Shown: positions 47,994 to 58,353 of the stretch, piece after piece
Numbering within the stretch: position 1 is the first letter of the stretch
Layout of the letters: each line of letters starts with the position of its first letter
DNA from: Tubulanus polymorphus
Taxonomy: Eukaryota; Nemertea; Palaeonemertea; Tubulaniformes; Tubulanidae
Assembly (NCBI RefSeq): GCF_964204645.1
Contig: NC_134031.1
Coordinates: 5,253,001-5,317,000 of the forward strand
Direction: 5' to 3'
Length of the DNA stretch: 64,000 nt
The notes under the pieces: model-generated
What the model was told of the DNA's origin: nothing
The model's input: the letters and a program-made list of their open reading frames with translations, nothing else
Database searches by the model: none
Translations under genes and position numbers: made by a program

Positions 47994-48175
47994 CGTAACA
48001 TGTGTTAAAATAAGTTTTCAAAAACTTGGTTGGATTTTTTGTGTACGTGCCGCCTGGATGGTTCAAGTTTTTGAATATCATTTTACGATAAAAAAATTAT
48101 TTATGATTTTAAATCGTAACATGTGTTAATAAAATAAGTATTCAAAAACTTAATTGGATTTTTTTCATGTGTTTT
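47994..48175 (+). repeat. Short tandem duplication, about 120 bp
   Basis: 'cgtaacatgtgttaa' followed by 'aaaataag' and 'ttcaaaaactt' and 'ttggattttttt' occurs at 47994-48050 and again at 48115-48175. Confidence 0.6.
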
Positions 48176-49521
48176 TGCAAAAGAATGATTCCTGACTCAT
48201 TGATTACATTATGACTTGTATAGGTGTATAGGTTTTACTCATTGGAACATTAAATATCATTCTCATCCTTCGTCCGGAATGCGGTACTATATACGATCCC
48301 AACGCTCTCCAGAACTTGGCTTGGTACTCTCGTTCTAGCACAGGGGAGTGTAAGCTTACATTTCCATGGTTTTGGAGTCGTAAATTGAAGCCTCTCCTTA
48401 TAAAATTGCACCCTGGGTTGGGAAGGTGAATATGTGAACGCGCTGAGATAGGAAGTGTTCCAGACGTTTAATTATTCATATCTAATCAAACCTTTTAGAA
48501 ATGAAATTCGATGGTCCTATAATCAAAATTCTAGACTCGTTTCATTCTCTTCACATCGGCTAGGATCCTGGATTGATTTTGATTCGATTTTTAGTTGATA
48601 AATATAGGTGCTTATACACGGATTCCGACTCTAATGAATTTATGGATCAATTATTAATCAGTGTTTTTTTCACTATTATATCAAAAATTATGTTACGGGT
48701 TAAAAGGTTACGGGTTGTTGGGTGTTTGTCTAGATTTATAGGGTATTAGTTTAGCTTGTTTCAAGAAAGTAGAAATTGCATTCTAAGAGTATATGATTTT
48801 CATCAAAACATCCTGTATATCATTAGTTACATAGTGTTCCACGACAGGATTTCGGCAATAGGATGAAATTTGGTTTAATTTCACGAAATGTCATGGCTTT
48901 GGAAGAGGTAAAGCAGTCCGAGTGCCATTCGTGAATAAATCGATCAGTTTACCTGTAGTTTAAAGAATTCGTACAGAAATTGAATATTTGGGTAATTTTG
49001 GTGTAGCCGAGCATCGGACATTCCACATTTTGCGCGAATACATACTTTCTTATACATGATATCCATTTAAAATCGTATTCTACGTCGTTTCGGTTCCCAG
49101 TTAAGAGATCCAATAAGATATGCACTGCGCCTTAAAATGGTATTAAATATTTACAAAACGTGAAGGTGAACCGTTTCTGAAAAATTCAGGTTTTGATATC
49201 GATCCCTATATTTCACATATTGTGTTGTGTCCTTCTTTTTTAAGTGCTTTTGTGTAACTGTAGCCCTAACCCTGAATGCGCCCCTGTCCGTATCATTTAA
49301 ATACCTTGCCTACGTGAAGCTATGGAGAATATAAGATTCATTCTATTTCACGCGCCATATGGAATCTGATTTTTCGGGAAAGTGATTTAAAAATACCTAA
49401 ATTTGAATAATCAGGATAGCCATTTATGAACTGCTCTATGATATACGGTTGTGTGTGATTTCGTTCTATATAACCATATATGCTAATGAAGGCATCAGAA
49501 CGCCTAATTATGTTTTTTGGT

Positions 49522-49824
49522 CATAGAACTATAAGCGAACGGGAAGGCCAACTCCTCAAAAATCCGCTAGGCACCGCTAGTAATCTCGTGTTTTTGTTCA
49601 GCGCCCTCACCGGTAGCGTTTTTCATTGATTTGTTTAATTCTTAATACCAAATCTTGAAAAACGGTAATGTTCAATGCTCGCAGTGATTAATATAATCGA
49701 AAATATTTCCGAGAACCTATTGTTTGTCGCCACCGGTGAGGGAGCTGATCAATTTCGAAGATAGCAAAGGCAAATGTATAGTGACGTCACGGAGTTGGCC
49801 TTCCCTTTCGCTTATAGTTCTATG
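49522..49824. mobile_element. Foldback transposon with 34-bp TIRs
   Basis: The left 'catagaactataagcgaac' and the right 'tttcgcttatagttctatg' are inverted repeats extending to about 34 bp with one mismatch, and further internal pairing follows (cgccctcaccggt / accggtgaggg). Both sides carry 'ttttggt', a likely 7-bp target duplication. A perfect CRE palindrome TGACGTCA (49782-49789) lies within the right end. It sits between the two six-cysteine peptide genes. Confidence 0.8.
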
Positions 49825-50545
49825 TTTTGGTGCACCATTTTAGAAAATTCGATGTTTTTATTGTTTTGATGTTCCCAGCACTCTCATTTGCATATCAGAA
49901 ATTTTACGTTATTGCCTTGTTACAGCTACCGTATGATTCTTTTCTGGGTTTGGCTTTTTTATACATTAGTTGCTTCTTATATATATTGCTGATTTCCTCG
50001 AAAGCTTTCGTGCCGATTCATTAGCTGTATTTATCTCATGGAATAAAAAATGACGATGATGAAAATCATTCAGACGAGGTTCTTCCCGAGAATCGGGGCA
50101 AGTCGCGCCCGGGAAGAAGACCTGAGTTTTTCGAGGCGGCTCAAGAAAGGAGGAAATTTTGAATTGTAAAAATAATTTCGGGAACCCAAATAGCGGAACT
50201 CTCGGATTTATTTCTTGTTTTTGGAATCCTTTGGTTATACGTACCGTGACTGGAAATCTTCCACTGATCTTTCATTTTGTTTTGGAGTCTCGAAGGAATC
50301 TAAACCTTGATTTGAAAACGTCCATTAACTCAGCAGTTGTTGCGCCCATGGAATATATTCCTTTATTTGTTTTTCATCTTGCATAAAAGTTAGATAAATA
50401 TGAGCGATACAAAATTCCAAGCTGTGGCCTAGGTGTTTATCATAGTAATATTGAAAATACATAGAAATATCAACATTGAAAATGTAAAGCTTTCGCTTTT
50501 ATGCATACATCAAAAGTATTATCTGCAAAGCCGATTACACGCCGC

Positions 50546-50552
50546 TATAAAA
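50546..50552 (+). promoter_or_regulatory. TATA box of six-cysteine peptide gene B
   Basis: A canonical TATAAAA. A start about 30 bases downstream would give a non-coding exon of roughly 40 bases ending at the donor 'cattcag|gtaac' (50615/50616), with the coding exon starting after 'attttcag' at 50729. Confidence 0.7.
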
Positions 50553-50729
50553 GAACTGATTTCTATCAGTTTTTTTTTGTGATTGAATCGTCTCTACACA
50601 AGTCTACTCATTCAGGTAACGTTCACAATAATTTATATTCATTCGCATTTTGTCTCAGTTAGATATTTTAATTTAGACGTCTCATCCAACAGCATTTGAA
50701 ATTAGCTTGTTTAATACACAATTTTCAGA

Positions 50730-51164
50730 ATGTTTACCAAAACTCTTTTCGTTGCCTTGGCCGTTTTCATGGTCATTGGAGCCATTGCTGCTCAGGGTAA
50801 ATATCGCTTTATCTATGTATCTACAAACTTTCTATTGCGAGGTTCTAGACTATCAATGTAGTATAATTTCGACAAAAATCATTTTGAGGTCTTACGGTTC
50901 GATCTATTAATACACCTAACAATTACTCATGTAGCAAGATATCTCGAAAAAAAGATTACTAAAAATTACGTACAAGATCTGATTTGATTTGCTTACTCTA
51001 TCTGGTATATTTATGTATGCATTATAGAAGTCGAGGTTGAAAAGAGAGGAATTCCGTGTACTTGTAAGGTCAACGGCAAACGAGGAACCTGGTGGTTGAT
51101 CGGAGGACCCGATCACAACTGCTGCAGTGGTAGCGGACTTGCTATTGGTAGATGTTGTTGGTAA
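50730..51164 (+). CDS. Small six-cysteine secreted peptide, paralogue B
   Basis: Coding exons 50730-50796 and 51028-51164, 67 aa, joined GT-AG at the same phase as paralogue A. The signal peptide (MFTKTLFVALAVFMVIGAI) is followed by an acidic propiece EVEVE, a KR processing site and a 38-residue mature peptide with the cysteine pattern CxC-x18-CC-x9-CC. A TATA box at 50546, a non-coding leader exon and an AATAAA at 51214 complete a well-formed gene. It is divergent to paralogue A, the start codons lying about 3 kb apart. The high tryptophan and glycine content around TWWLIGGP is shared with A. The fold is probably defensin-like, with resemblance to sea-anemone-type ion-channel peptides; the family is not proven. 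The signal peptide is much more similar between paralogues than the mature part, the usual pattern for host-defence or venom peptides. Confidence 0.82.
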
Positions 51165-51213
51165 TCATCTTATGCCAATGTTCAGAAAAGAAATGTTTGT
51201 TACGTAGAAAGCG

Positions 51214-51219
51214 AATAAA
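51214..51219 (+). terminator. Poly(A) signal of six-cysteine peptide gene B
   Basis: AATAAA 50 bases after the stop codon. Confidence 0.65.
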
Positions 51220-51473
51220 ATGAATAATGAAAATGAAAATAATATATACATGATTTGGATCTTCTCTGTCTGATTCGAAATATCTCTCCTCTTGAAAGTG
51301 GATTGACGCTGGTCGAGGTTGGCTCTACAAAATTACGCGTGTGACCACGAGTCGTCATATTCTGTCTTAAATACTATCAACCTATCATAAATCATTCTCA
51401 CAAAAAGTTATCAACTTCCCTATCGTAAATCAACACACGAAAGGACGGTTCTCGATAAATTGATACACTCTTA

Positions 51474-51605
51474 GAACAAAGGGTTCTTCAGGGGGTCTTC
51501 GAAGAACCTTTGGGTTCTTGGTGAGGCTTTAAGCTTCTTCAGCAATATGGAATGCTGATTGGGGTTCTTCGAGACATTAGGGTTCTTGACGACAAGAACC
51601 CTTAA
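51474..51605. repeat. 'gggttcttc' foldback repeat
   Basis: 'aagggttcttc' near the left is inverted as 'aagaaccctta' near the right, with several further 'gggttctt(c/g)' and 'gaagaacc' copies inside. This is a low-complexity hairpin MITE. Confidence 0.55.
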
Positions 51606-52447
51606 GTGGTTACAATTGTCAATTAAGAATTTAATAGACCTGCAACAGAGAGTGATTAGTACAGCTGATGAATATAGCCGGTTTTTTATGTGGTGTAGGT
51701 CGTATACAAAACATTTTGACTGGAAATTAGAATTGGGTTAACTTTGAAAACAATTAACTATGTATCATATATCACAATATTCTAAAATTGGTGACCGCGC
51801 GATAACGATACATTTTTAGAATTAATGAACCTTTATTTTAATTCGTCCTTTAAAATTCGAAATGTTGTACGTTTAAAATGTGTGGTGAACCCATTTGACT
51901 TGTGATAATAATATGTAGAGAGACTGAATAACTTGATTTGCTAGTCTGAGACATCGACTAGGTTTTATGGTGAGACGACAGAAACATTTAATGCTTTAAA
52001 AAACAATGAAACTGTTCCAAACTCTAAATTTAACAACAACCCAACACTAGTTACAGTTCATCCAATTAAATGATAATCACAGTGGATTTTTCATGAAATT
52101 GATTCTTTTCGTTGCTGCTGTAATTAATTCTGAAAAAGACGGTTTGCATTTTCACCTCAGGTAATATCTATTTCCGACCGAAATTATTTTTTCCCGTAAT
52201 AAGCTCATAAAAACGAATATTTCGCCAGGTAGAGATTAGTGGTTTTGCGTTTATAATATCTTATCAAGATCAGAAGCTGCAGGTCGACAATATTCAGTAA
52301 TTGAAAAAAAAACAATCTACAACCAGGAAGCTTTATTAGAATTGATATTTCATACGTATGATATATGTCATCGTACATTCTTAATTGGGTCATTGTTCGC
52401 GGTATTCTGGTCGTCTGTTCGATGCGATCATTGGCAGACTGAAGAAA

Positions 52448-55295
52448 ATGGCCGCGTCTAAACTTCTAATTCTCGTGGTTGCGATACTACTGTACCGCTG
52501 TGGTGCCATATCAGAAATTATTGATGAAATCGAAAGAACGCCGTGGAGTTCAGAAGGTGATTTACTGGATTTTCAGAAATACCGGTCACTCGGCGGTAGT
52601 ATGATGCTGTATTCTGGAATAGTCGGCGATAAGCGGCGTCCAAACCGACACGACGGTATCCTCAGCAGACGCTTTTACTACGGTTGCCCGTCAGTGTGTC
52701 GCTGTTATAACAAATATGGGTGAGTTGAAATTCATTTTAATTTGTATCAATTCTGGTGCAAATCCGTCTCTGAGACTGGAATGTGGGATCCAAAAGAATC
52801 AAAAGTTAAAATAAAATAATAATAAAAGTAAAGCCTCCTTGATAGATAGATGCATTCTCCAGAGAGGATACCTGACAAATTTGCAGATATTGGCTATTAC
52901 TGTCTGGACACACACTGCTATGGCAAATGCAGTTGGATTAGAGAATGGATTTGATGACTTAAAATGATTCTATTATTCGCAACATTTGGCCTTGAACATA
53001 TTTTTCAGGTTTGGTATCGCTAACTGCAGGCATAAAGGACTCACGAAGTTCCCCCGAATAAAGAATAACATAAATATTCTTTACTTATCGAAGAATAGGA
53101 TAAAGAGTATAAAACCGTTCCGTCGATTACCGAGATTATTAGGGCTTAAATTACGCAAAAACGCATTGAGTTCACTGGTGGGACGCAAGTCACTTCATTA
53201 TCTGCCGAATCTGTCACATCTCGATGTGTCGTGTAATCCAGTACGGTTTATTGACAAACAGGTCCTCGTGAAGAATGAGTATCTGAAATGGTTTGCTTAC
53301 AATTTTTTTCTGTTATCCAAGCAAACATCACTTGTCAGAGGGGTGTGTCAGCGAAAGCACTCTGTCGAAGATATTCATAACTTATTTTATTCATTGCAAA
53401 ATTGCGCTTTTTTAGAAGTACTTTTATTACGGGCTGCGTGGCCGTTAGATCCAATTCCCTTGACTAAATCAATACTAAACTATTTACCTGTGCAGAATTT
53501 GAGGATTTTAGGTCTGATGTATAATCGAATACCCGAAATAGATAATGGCTTTTTTCATGGGTTCAAAAGTTTAGAAATCCTGGGGATGAACTATTGCGAA
53601 ACGAATTTTAAAATGTATCAATTCGAAGGACTCGTTAATCTTCGCAGAATAAATTTGGCGCAGAACAACATCCGTAATTTGAATCTCACAGAATTCACGA
53701 CTTCCTACCAAAAACTCATAGAATTCAATGCTGTTAATTCACCAGGATTAACTTGCTTCGATAGTCGCACATCATTTGCTATAAACAACAGACTGACAGG
53801 ATTAAGAATTTCATGTAGTGTTACTAGGCGGTTTTCTGCTGAATCGCCGTGTAACGGTCCACGTGGTTTTGTTGACAGAAATTTCTTTTTGAGAAAGGAC
53901 ATAACGAACCTGAGGAAGTTGCGCTACTTAATGTTTGAAATAACAAGTTCTTTCGTTTTCTTATGCCTGAAGTCGTTCGATCTGTTACCCGAATCGATGC
54001 ATTATATAGGAATAGACAATCTTGCAGGACCGTTTAATTACTATTTAAACAAACTATTGCTTCATAACGCGTGTGAAAGCCTCATGTGGATTAGGACGTT
54101 TTATAAACTAACTTGGCTGCGCCTTACTGGGACAATCATTGGCAGCTGTCCTAGTCGTGTACTCCATCATATCCTAAGTAGAGTTCCTTCACTAGAAACA
54201 CTCGATCTCTCCAGTAATGGAATTACACATTTTGATAGCAACACGTTTGAAGCGACCCCTAGATTAAAGTTCTTGAGGTTAAAGTATAACAGACTGTCAA
54301 TGATTCAAGCTGGTCTGTTAAAACCACTGATAAACCTACGCGTTTTAAACTTAGCATCGAATCAACTGAAAACGTTCGATCCTACTGAAATCATGAATCT
54401 AAAACATTTTAGATCCATTTTTCTTCTCGATAATACATTTGAATGTGATTGTCAACTGAGGAAGTTGCGGAATTGGCTTATAGAGTTGAGTAGTCATAGA
54501 ACAAAGAAGCATTATTATCACGATTTTCAGGCGGAGGTCACTCGAAATCTAACTACGTTCAAACTTGTATGTACTTCGCCGAAAAAACTATCCGGAGTTC
54601 CTATCGCAGACTTTCATTTACATTGGATAGAATGTGACAACCACAAAGATATAGTCATTTCTCTTTCGACTATATGCGTCACTGTTATTATTATGGCTAT
54701 TGGGCGAATTGTCGCCAAAAAGCGATGGTCAATTTACTATTGGTGGATGGTAAAAATCAATCGATTTCTACCGAAACTATTACGTATAGCAACGGTAAGC
54801 CGTTCTGATGATTTGAAATTTGACGGATTTCTAAGTCATAGCATGGATGACCTTCAATTTGTCTATTTGGATTTCATACCCGAAATAGAAAAATCCAAAG
54901 ATTTCGCTTCAAAGTTTTGCATCGAGTTTCGAGACTTTACAATCGGTGGCTACATACAACAAAACAATATCGACGCTATTTACGGGTCTCGGTGGGTCGT
55001 GTTTTTGTTGACCGAATCATTCGTCGAGGAAAGATGGACGGAGTTTGTGATAAGCATGGCGGCAAACCGGTGCGTCGAGGAGGGCAATAACATCATACTC
55101 GTGCTTGATATCGATCATATACCCGAATCTCGCATGCCCGAATCCTTGCGGACGATCATTTCAAATATCGTTTACATGAAATACCCGCGAGACGATAAAG
55201 CCCGTTCTACGTTTTGGAAAAAAGTTCGCCTTACCCTGATCGGTAAACAGAGAAAATTCATACAGCCAGCTAATATGTACCGATCTAACCGCTAA
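52448..55295 (+). CDS. Toll-like receptor (two exons)
   Basis: Exons 52448-52719 and 53009-55295, 852 aa, joined in phase across a GT-AG intron; the start is in good context (gaaaATGG). Order: signal peptide (about 1-20), a linker, an LRR N-cap (CPSVCRC...NC, split by the intron), then leucine-rich repeats such as INILYLSKNRI, LSHLDVSCNPV, LRILGLMYNRI, LRRINLAQNNI, LETLDLSSNGI, LKFLRLKYNRL and LRVLNLASNQL. A single LRR C-cap follows (NTFECDC...C...WIEC), then one membrane span (about 639-660) and a cytoplasmic TIR domain starting FDGFLSHS (about 695). One C-cap next to the membrane is the vertebrate-like (single cysteine cluster) layout. The TIR keeps box 1, the RDF of box 2 and FLLTESFVEERW, but the BB-loop reads RDFTIGG where most TLRs have proline. 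The protein presumably senses microbes or Toll ligands at the cell surface or in endosomes. No stops or frameshifts. Confidence 0.92.
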
Positions 55296-55789
55296 TCTAT
55301 CAAAACTACTCGCCTGATATACCCAGTATGGACCCCTATTTCATTTGTGATCTTAAAATAGGGAGGACCCCCTATCTCAACGTGCGCACATAGCGGTAAA
55401 TTCCCATCCCCTCAGACCTTTGCCTCCTTAACAAAAAAACTGATTTTCAACGCACCAGGATTTTTTAGGCAACACTTAAGCCAGACATCACAGACAAATA
55501 CATATTTTATGATCATGCGTTGGAAATCAGATTGTCCACTTTTCATTAGAAATAAATTAATTTTGAAACACTGTGTCAAATCTAATTCACGATATAACAT
55601 ATATAACTCTGTATAAAACACGGTCCAGATTGATACCCATTTGAAGAAATATGATCTGTTCAAAATAATCATTTGTTATTTATCGCGTTAACCATACAAA
55701 CCCACCAGTCATTTCTGTCACGCGCACAAAACAGTTGCTTTAAAGATTATTATTGTTATACATTCATTTTGCATGTTTGATGTATTCAA

Positions 55790-56330
55790 TTTTTTAAATT
55801 CAAAATATTTTATCTTGTAAATATGATCCATAATGAGTTGATTATTAGTGTAGTTCAGGTATTTTTAATTATTTGTCAAATATCTGATTTCGGCATTAAT
55901 TACTCCAGTATAAACTAGTAGGTCCACTCTTGAAGTGCTTGTTTATATAGATAATGTATTTAGTTATGTAAGCCAAGGAATATTTGATTTGTCATTTTGT
56001 TCACGAATATTCGAGTAAAAATAAATCAACAAATTTTGCCGTAGTTAAAATGAATGTTTGTGCATAAATTTTGTGTGTTAGATTCAGGTACTTTAATTCA
56101 AAATGATAATTTGTAAATGTGACATAAAGGTGAATTATGAGTGAGATATGTTTATTCAAAGTGATATCATATTGTTAATTATAACTATCCGGGTATAAAC
56201 TAGGTCCGCTCTTAAACTGTTTTGTATATGAATAATGGATCAATTCACGTTAGCCAAGAATTACAGTTGATTTGTCATTTTGTTCGAGTAAAAATAAATT
56301 CAATCTTGAAATGAATGTTTTTGCAGTTTG
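55790..56330 (+). repeat. Tandem duplication downstream of the TLR
   Basis: Two diverged copies of about 270 bp. The first holds 'aggtatttttaatt', 'gtataaactagtaggtccac', 'gatttgtcattttgtt' and 'cgagtaaaaataaa'; the second repeats these in order from about 56085, with the latter two at 56270-56300. Both contain an AATAAA, so they may supply alternative 3' ends to the TLR transcript. Confidence 0.6.
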
Positions 56331-56669
56331 ATTTTGGTGTAGACATATCGAGTATATGTCTCTGAGATTCTCAGTATATTTCAGATATTGTCGAAGAGTT
56401 TGTAAATTCTTTATAAAAGTTTATTAATATGGTATGGACCCCTGACCTGGTAGAAAGTTCTCTCGCTCAGGGATGCGAACGTGATAACATCGTGAGACTG
56501 GCGGATCTATAGACTAGAGGGTATTGGGAAGCGACTTTGTTTAGAATGTTGGGATGGTGGTCTCCTCGCGCGGTACATCGTGGTCCTCTTAAAAATCCAT
56601 GAACTCAGAATTTTTCTTTTTTTGTGTAAAATCGTTTCGCTTAAGTTTTTTTTCAAATTAGGCGGCAAA

Positions 56670-56940
56670 ATGGCCACCTCATGATCGTGGCCTTATGTAG
56701 TTGAAATAAGCAACCGGTTTGAATACGGTTTGAAATAGAAAGAACGCAGTGGAGTTCCGAAAGTAACTTACTGGATTATGAGAAATACCAGTCACTCGAC
56801 GGTAGTCTGATGCTGCATTCTGGAATAGTCGGCGATAAGCGGCGTCCAAACCGACACGACGGTATCCTCAGCAGACGCTTTTACTACGGTTGCCCGTCAG
56901 TGTGTCGCTGTTATTATAAACGTTATGGTTTGAAATGGTA
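56670..56940 (+). pseudogene. Partial copy of TLR exon 1
   Basis: The segment starts with 'aaaatggcc', as in the intact first exon, but lacks most of the signal-peptide coding sequence. It then matches residues EIERT through CPSVCRCY. A 98-base block (about 56819-56916) is identical to the intact exon, while the preceding 80 bases differ at about one site in six. It ends with a plausible donor, but no LRR or TIR exon follows before the GPCR relic. It is either a dead duplicate or an exon 1 cassette. Confidence 0.8.
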
Positions 56941-57449
56941 AGTAAAAATCAATTTGGTATCTATTGCCAGGGCGAATTTGTATCTAGAATTGGAGGCTGG
57001 GGTCAAATTGAATAGAAATGAATTGAATTCGTAGAAGACACTTCGATCAAACCTTTAATTCTAGGAAGAGAGAGATGCCAGTCAAAATATCAACTCCGGC
57101 AAGAGATGCCAATCAAGATATTTGACATGCCAACCAAACTTTATTTCCTGGTTGAGGTGCCAATCCTTTCTCAGAAGTAGTAAATCGTGATTTTGAAACC
57201 AGGAAGGTAGATATTTATTAAAATGGGCCCGAATTTTGAATGTTAGAGCAAAAGAAAGTTCAGAATTAACAAGCTCTCTGGTGGAGGATTGTAAAAGATC
57301 GTAAGCTGCAGTGGATAGAAAGATAACGATGCTGAAACATCATCGAACGATACTGATACATTTTTGATGCTGACTGGACACTTTAGGATTACTTTACTGG
57401 TTGGAACATTGAGTCTTTAAGTACTTCGAAAAGGTACCATGCTACAATT

Positions 57450-58106
57450 AACATGAGAAGTACCGCGAATGGCGCTGCACTGGCTATACAGATGTATTTT
57501 CAACAAATAACGGGTCCAGAAAACTGAATAGACCCCTTCAAGTTTGCGACAGAGGCCGCTTTGCGCGATACGTATTCCATTGAAAATATGTAAGTTGATG
57601 ATGGCATTATTAGAAAATTACCACTAAGGCTAAACAAAATTGATACCTTGTTTCTCCGCTCTGCTGAGCTTAAATGTTGACCCGGCCGGCCGCCTATCTA
57701 CCCTATACATTACTTTTTTTTTTAAATCGTGATCAATTTTACCATAACAGACCCGGCCGCTATAGAAATGAGCTGTTTATAAATTTTATCATATTTTACA
57801 AAAATGACCCGGCCGCTGCGGAGAAACAAGGTATCATATTTGTTTAGCCTAAAGAAGCGTAGATCATTCGTTTTCGGGAACAGATTATTTTAGCGCGCAT
57901 CGGAGCGACGACTGATACGCATCTTTCGATCGTGATCAAATCCAACATCCAAGACGAAACGTCCACGGAAGAAATAAGCAAGGAATGTGTGCGTCACGAA
58001 GACCACCAAGCGTAGCTTTTATAACGAAGTCGTTTACCGCTGAATGTTACGATTATCAACATATTTCCAACTATACCGAATAATAGCACAAACGGCTATA
58101 CGTAAA
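57450..58106 (-). pseudogene. Broken GPCR copy
   Basis: Minus-strand copy of the intact receptor at 58354-59256. Matching blocks include 'accgc(a/g)aatggcgctgcact', 'cattcgttttcgggaacaga' and 'ccaagcgtagcttttata'. It covers TM1 to TM5 only: TM6 and TM7 are missing, a segment of about 120 bases corresponding to the TM2-TM3 region is deleted, and a 222-bp MITE splits the TM4 region. The start codon end is also lost. It cannot make a receptor. Confidence 0.88.
57628..57849. mobile_element. MITE inserted in the GPCR relic, TAA target duplication
   Basis: The inverted ends 'ggctaaacaaa' with 'gataccttgtttctccgc' are mirrored as 'gcggagaaacaaggtatc' with 'tttgtttagcc'. The flanking TAA is present on both sides. 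Removing the element plus one TAA restores 'ccactaaagaagcg', which aligns with 'ccattagagaagcg' in the intact gene. A 3-bp TWA duplication is typical of PIF/Harbinger elements. Inside, 'gacccggccg' is repeated. Confidence 0.85.
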
Positions 58107-58353
58107 CAACGTTAATACATGTGATCAAATAAAATCATTTTCATGACTTTCATTTGTCATTCCCCGATGACAATTCTCCGAAAGGTCGAGAAACATATAA
58201 GGATAGACTCCAACTAAGTTCATTGTTTACACATGTATCAAAGATATAAAAGATCGATCGTGTGTTTAATGATGATTCATATTGTAGATTGGATTCTCCT
58301 AGTTCTGGGCTCATTACATTGTAAGCAGTGGGTCTCGATCCTTCCAGTGACAA

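Noticed and set aside
49827-50386. Short hydrophobic open frames before peptide gene B
   Set aside because: AT-rich sequence commonly gives such frames; they have no cleavage sites, no conserved partner and no splice signals.
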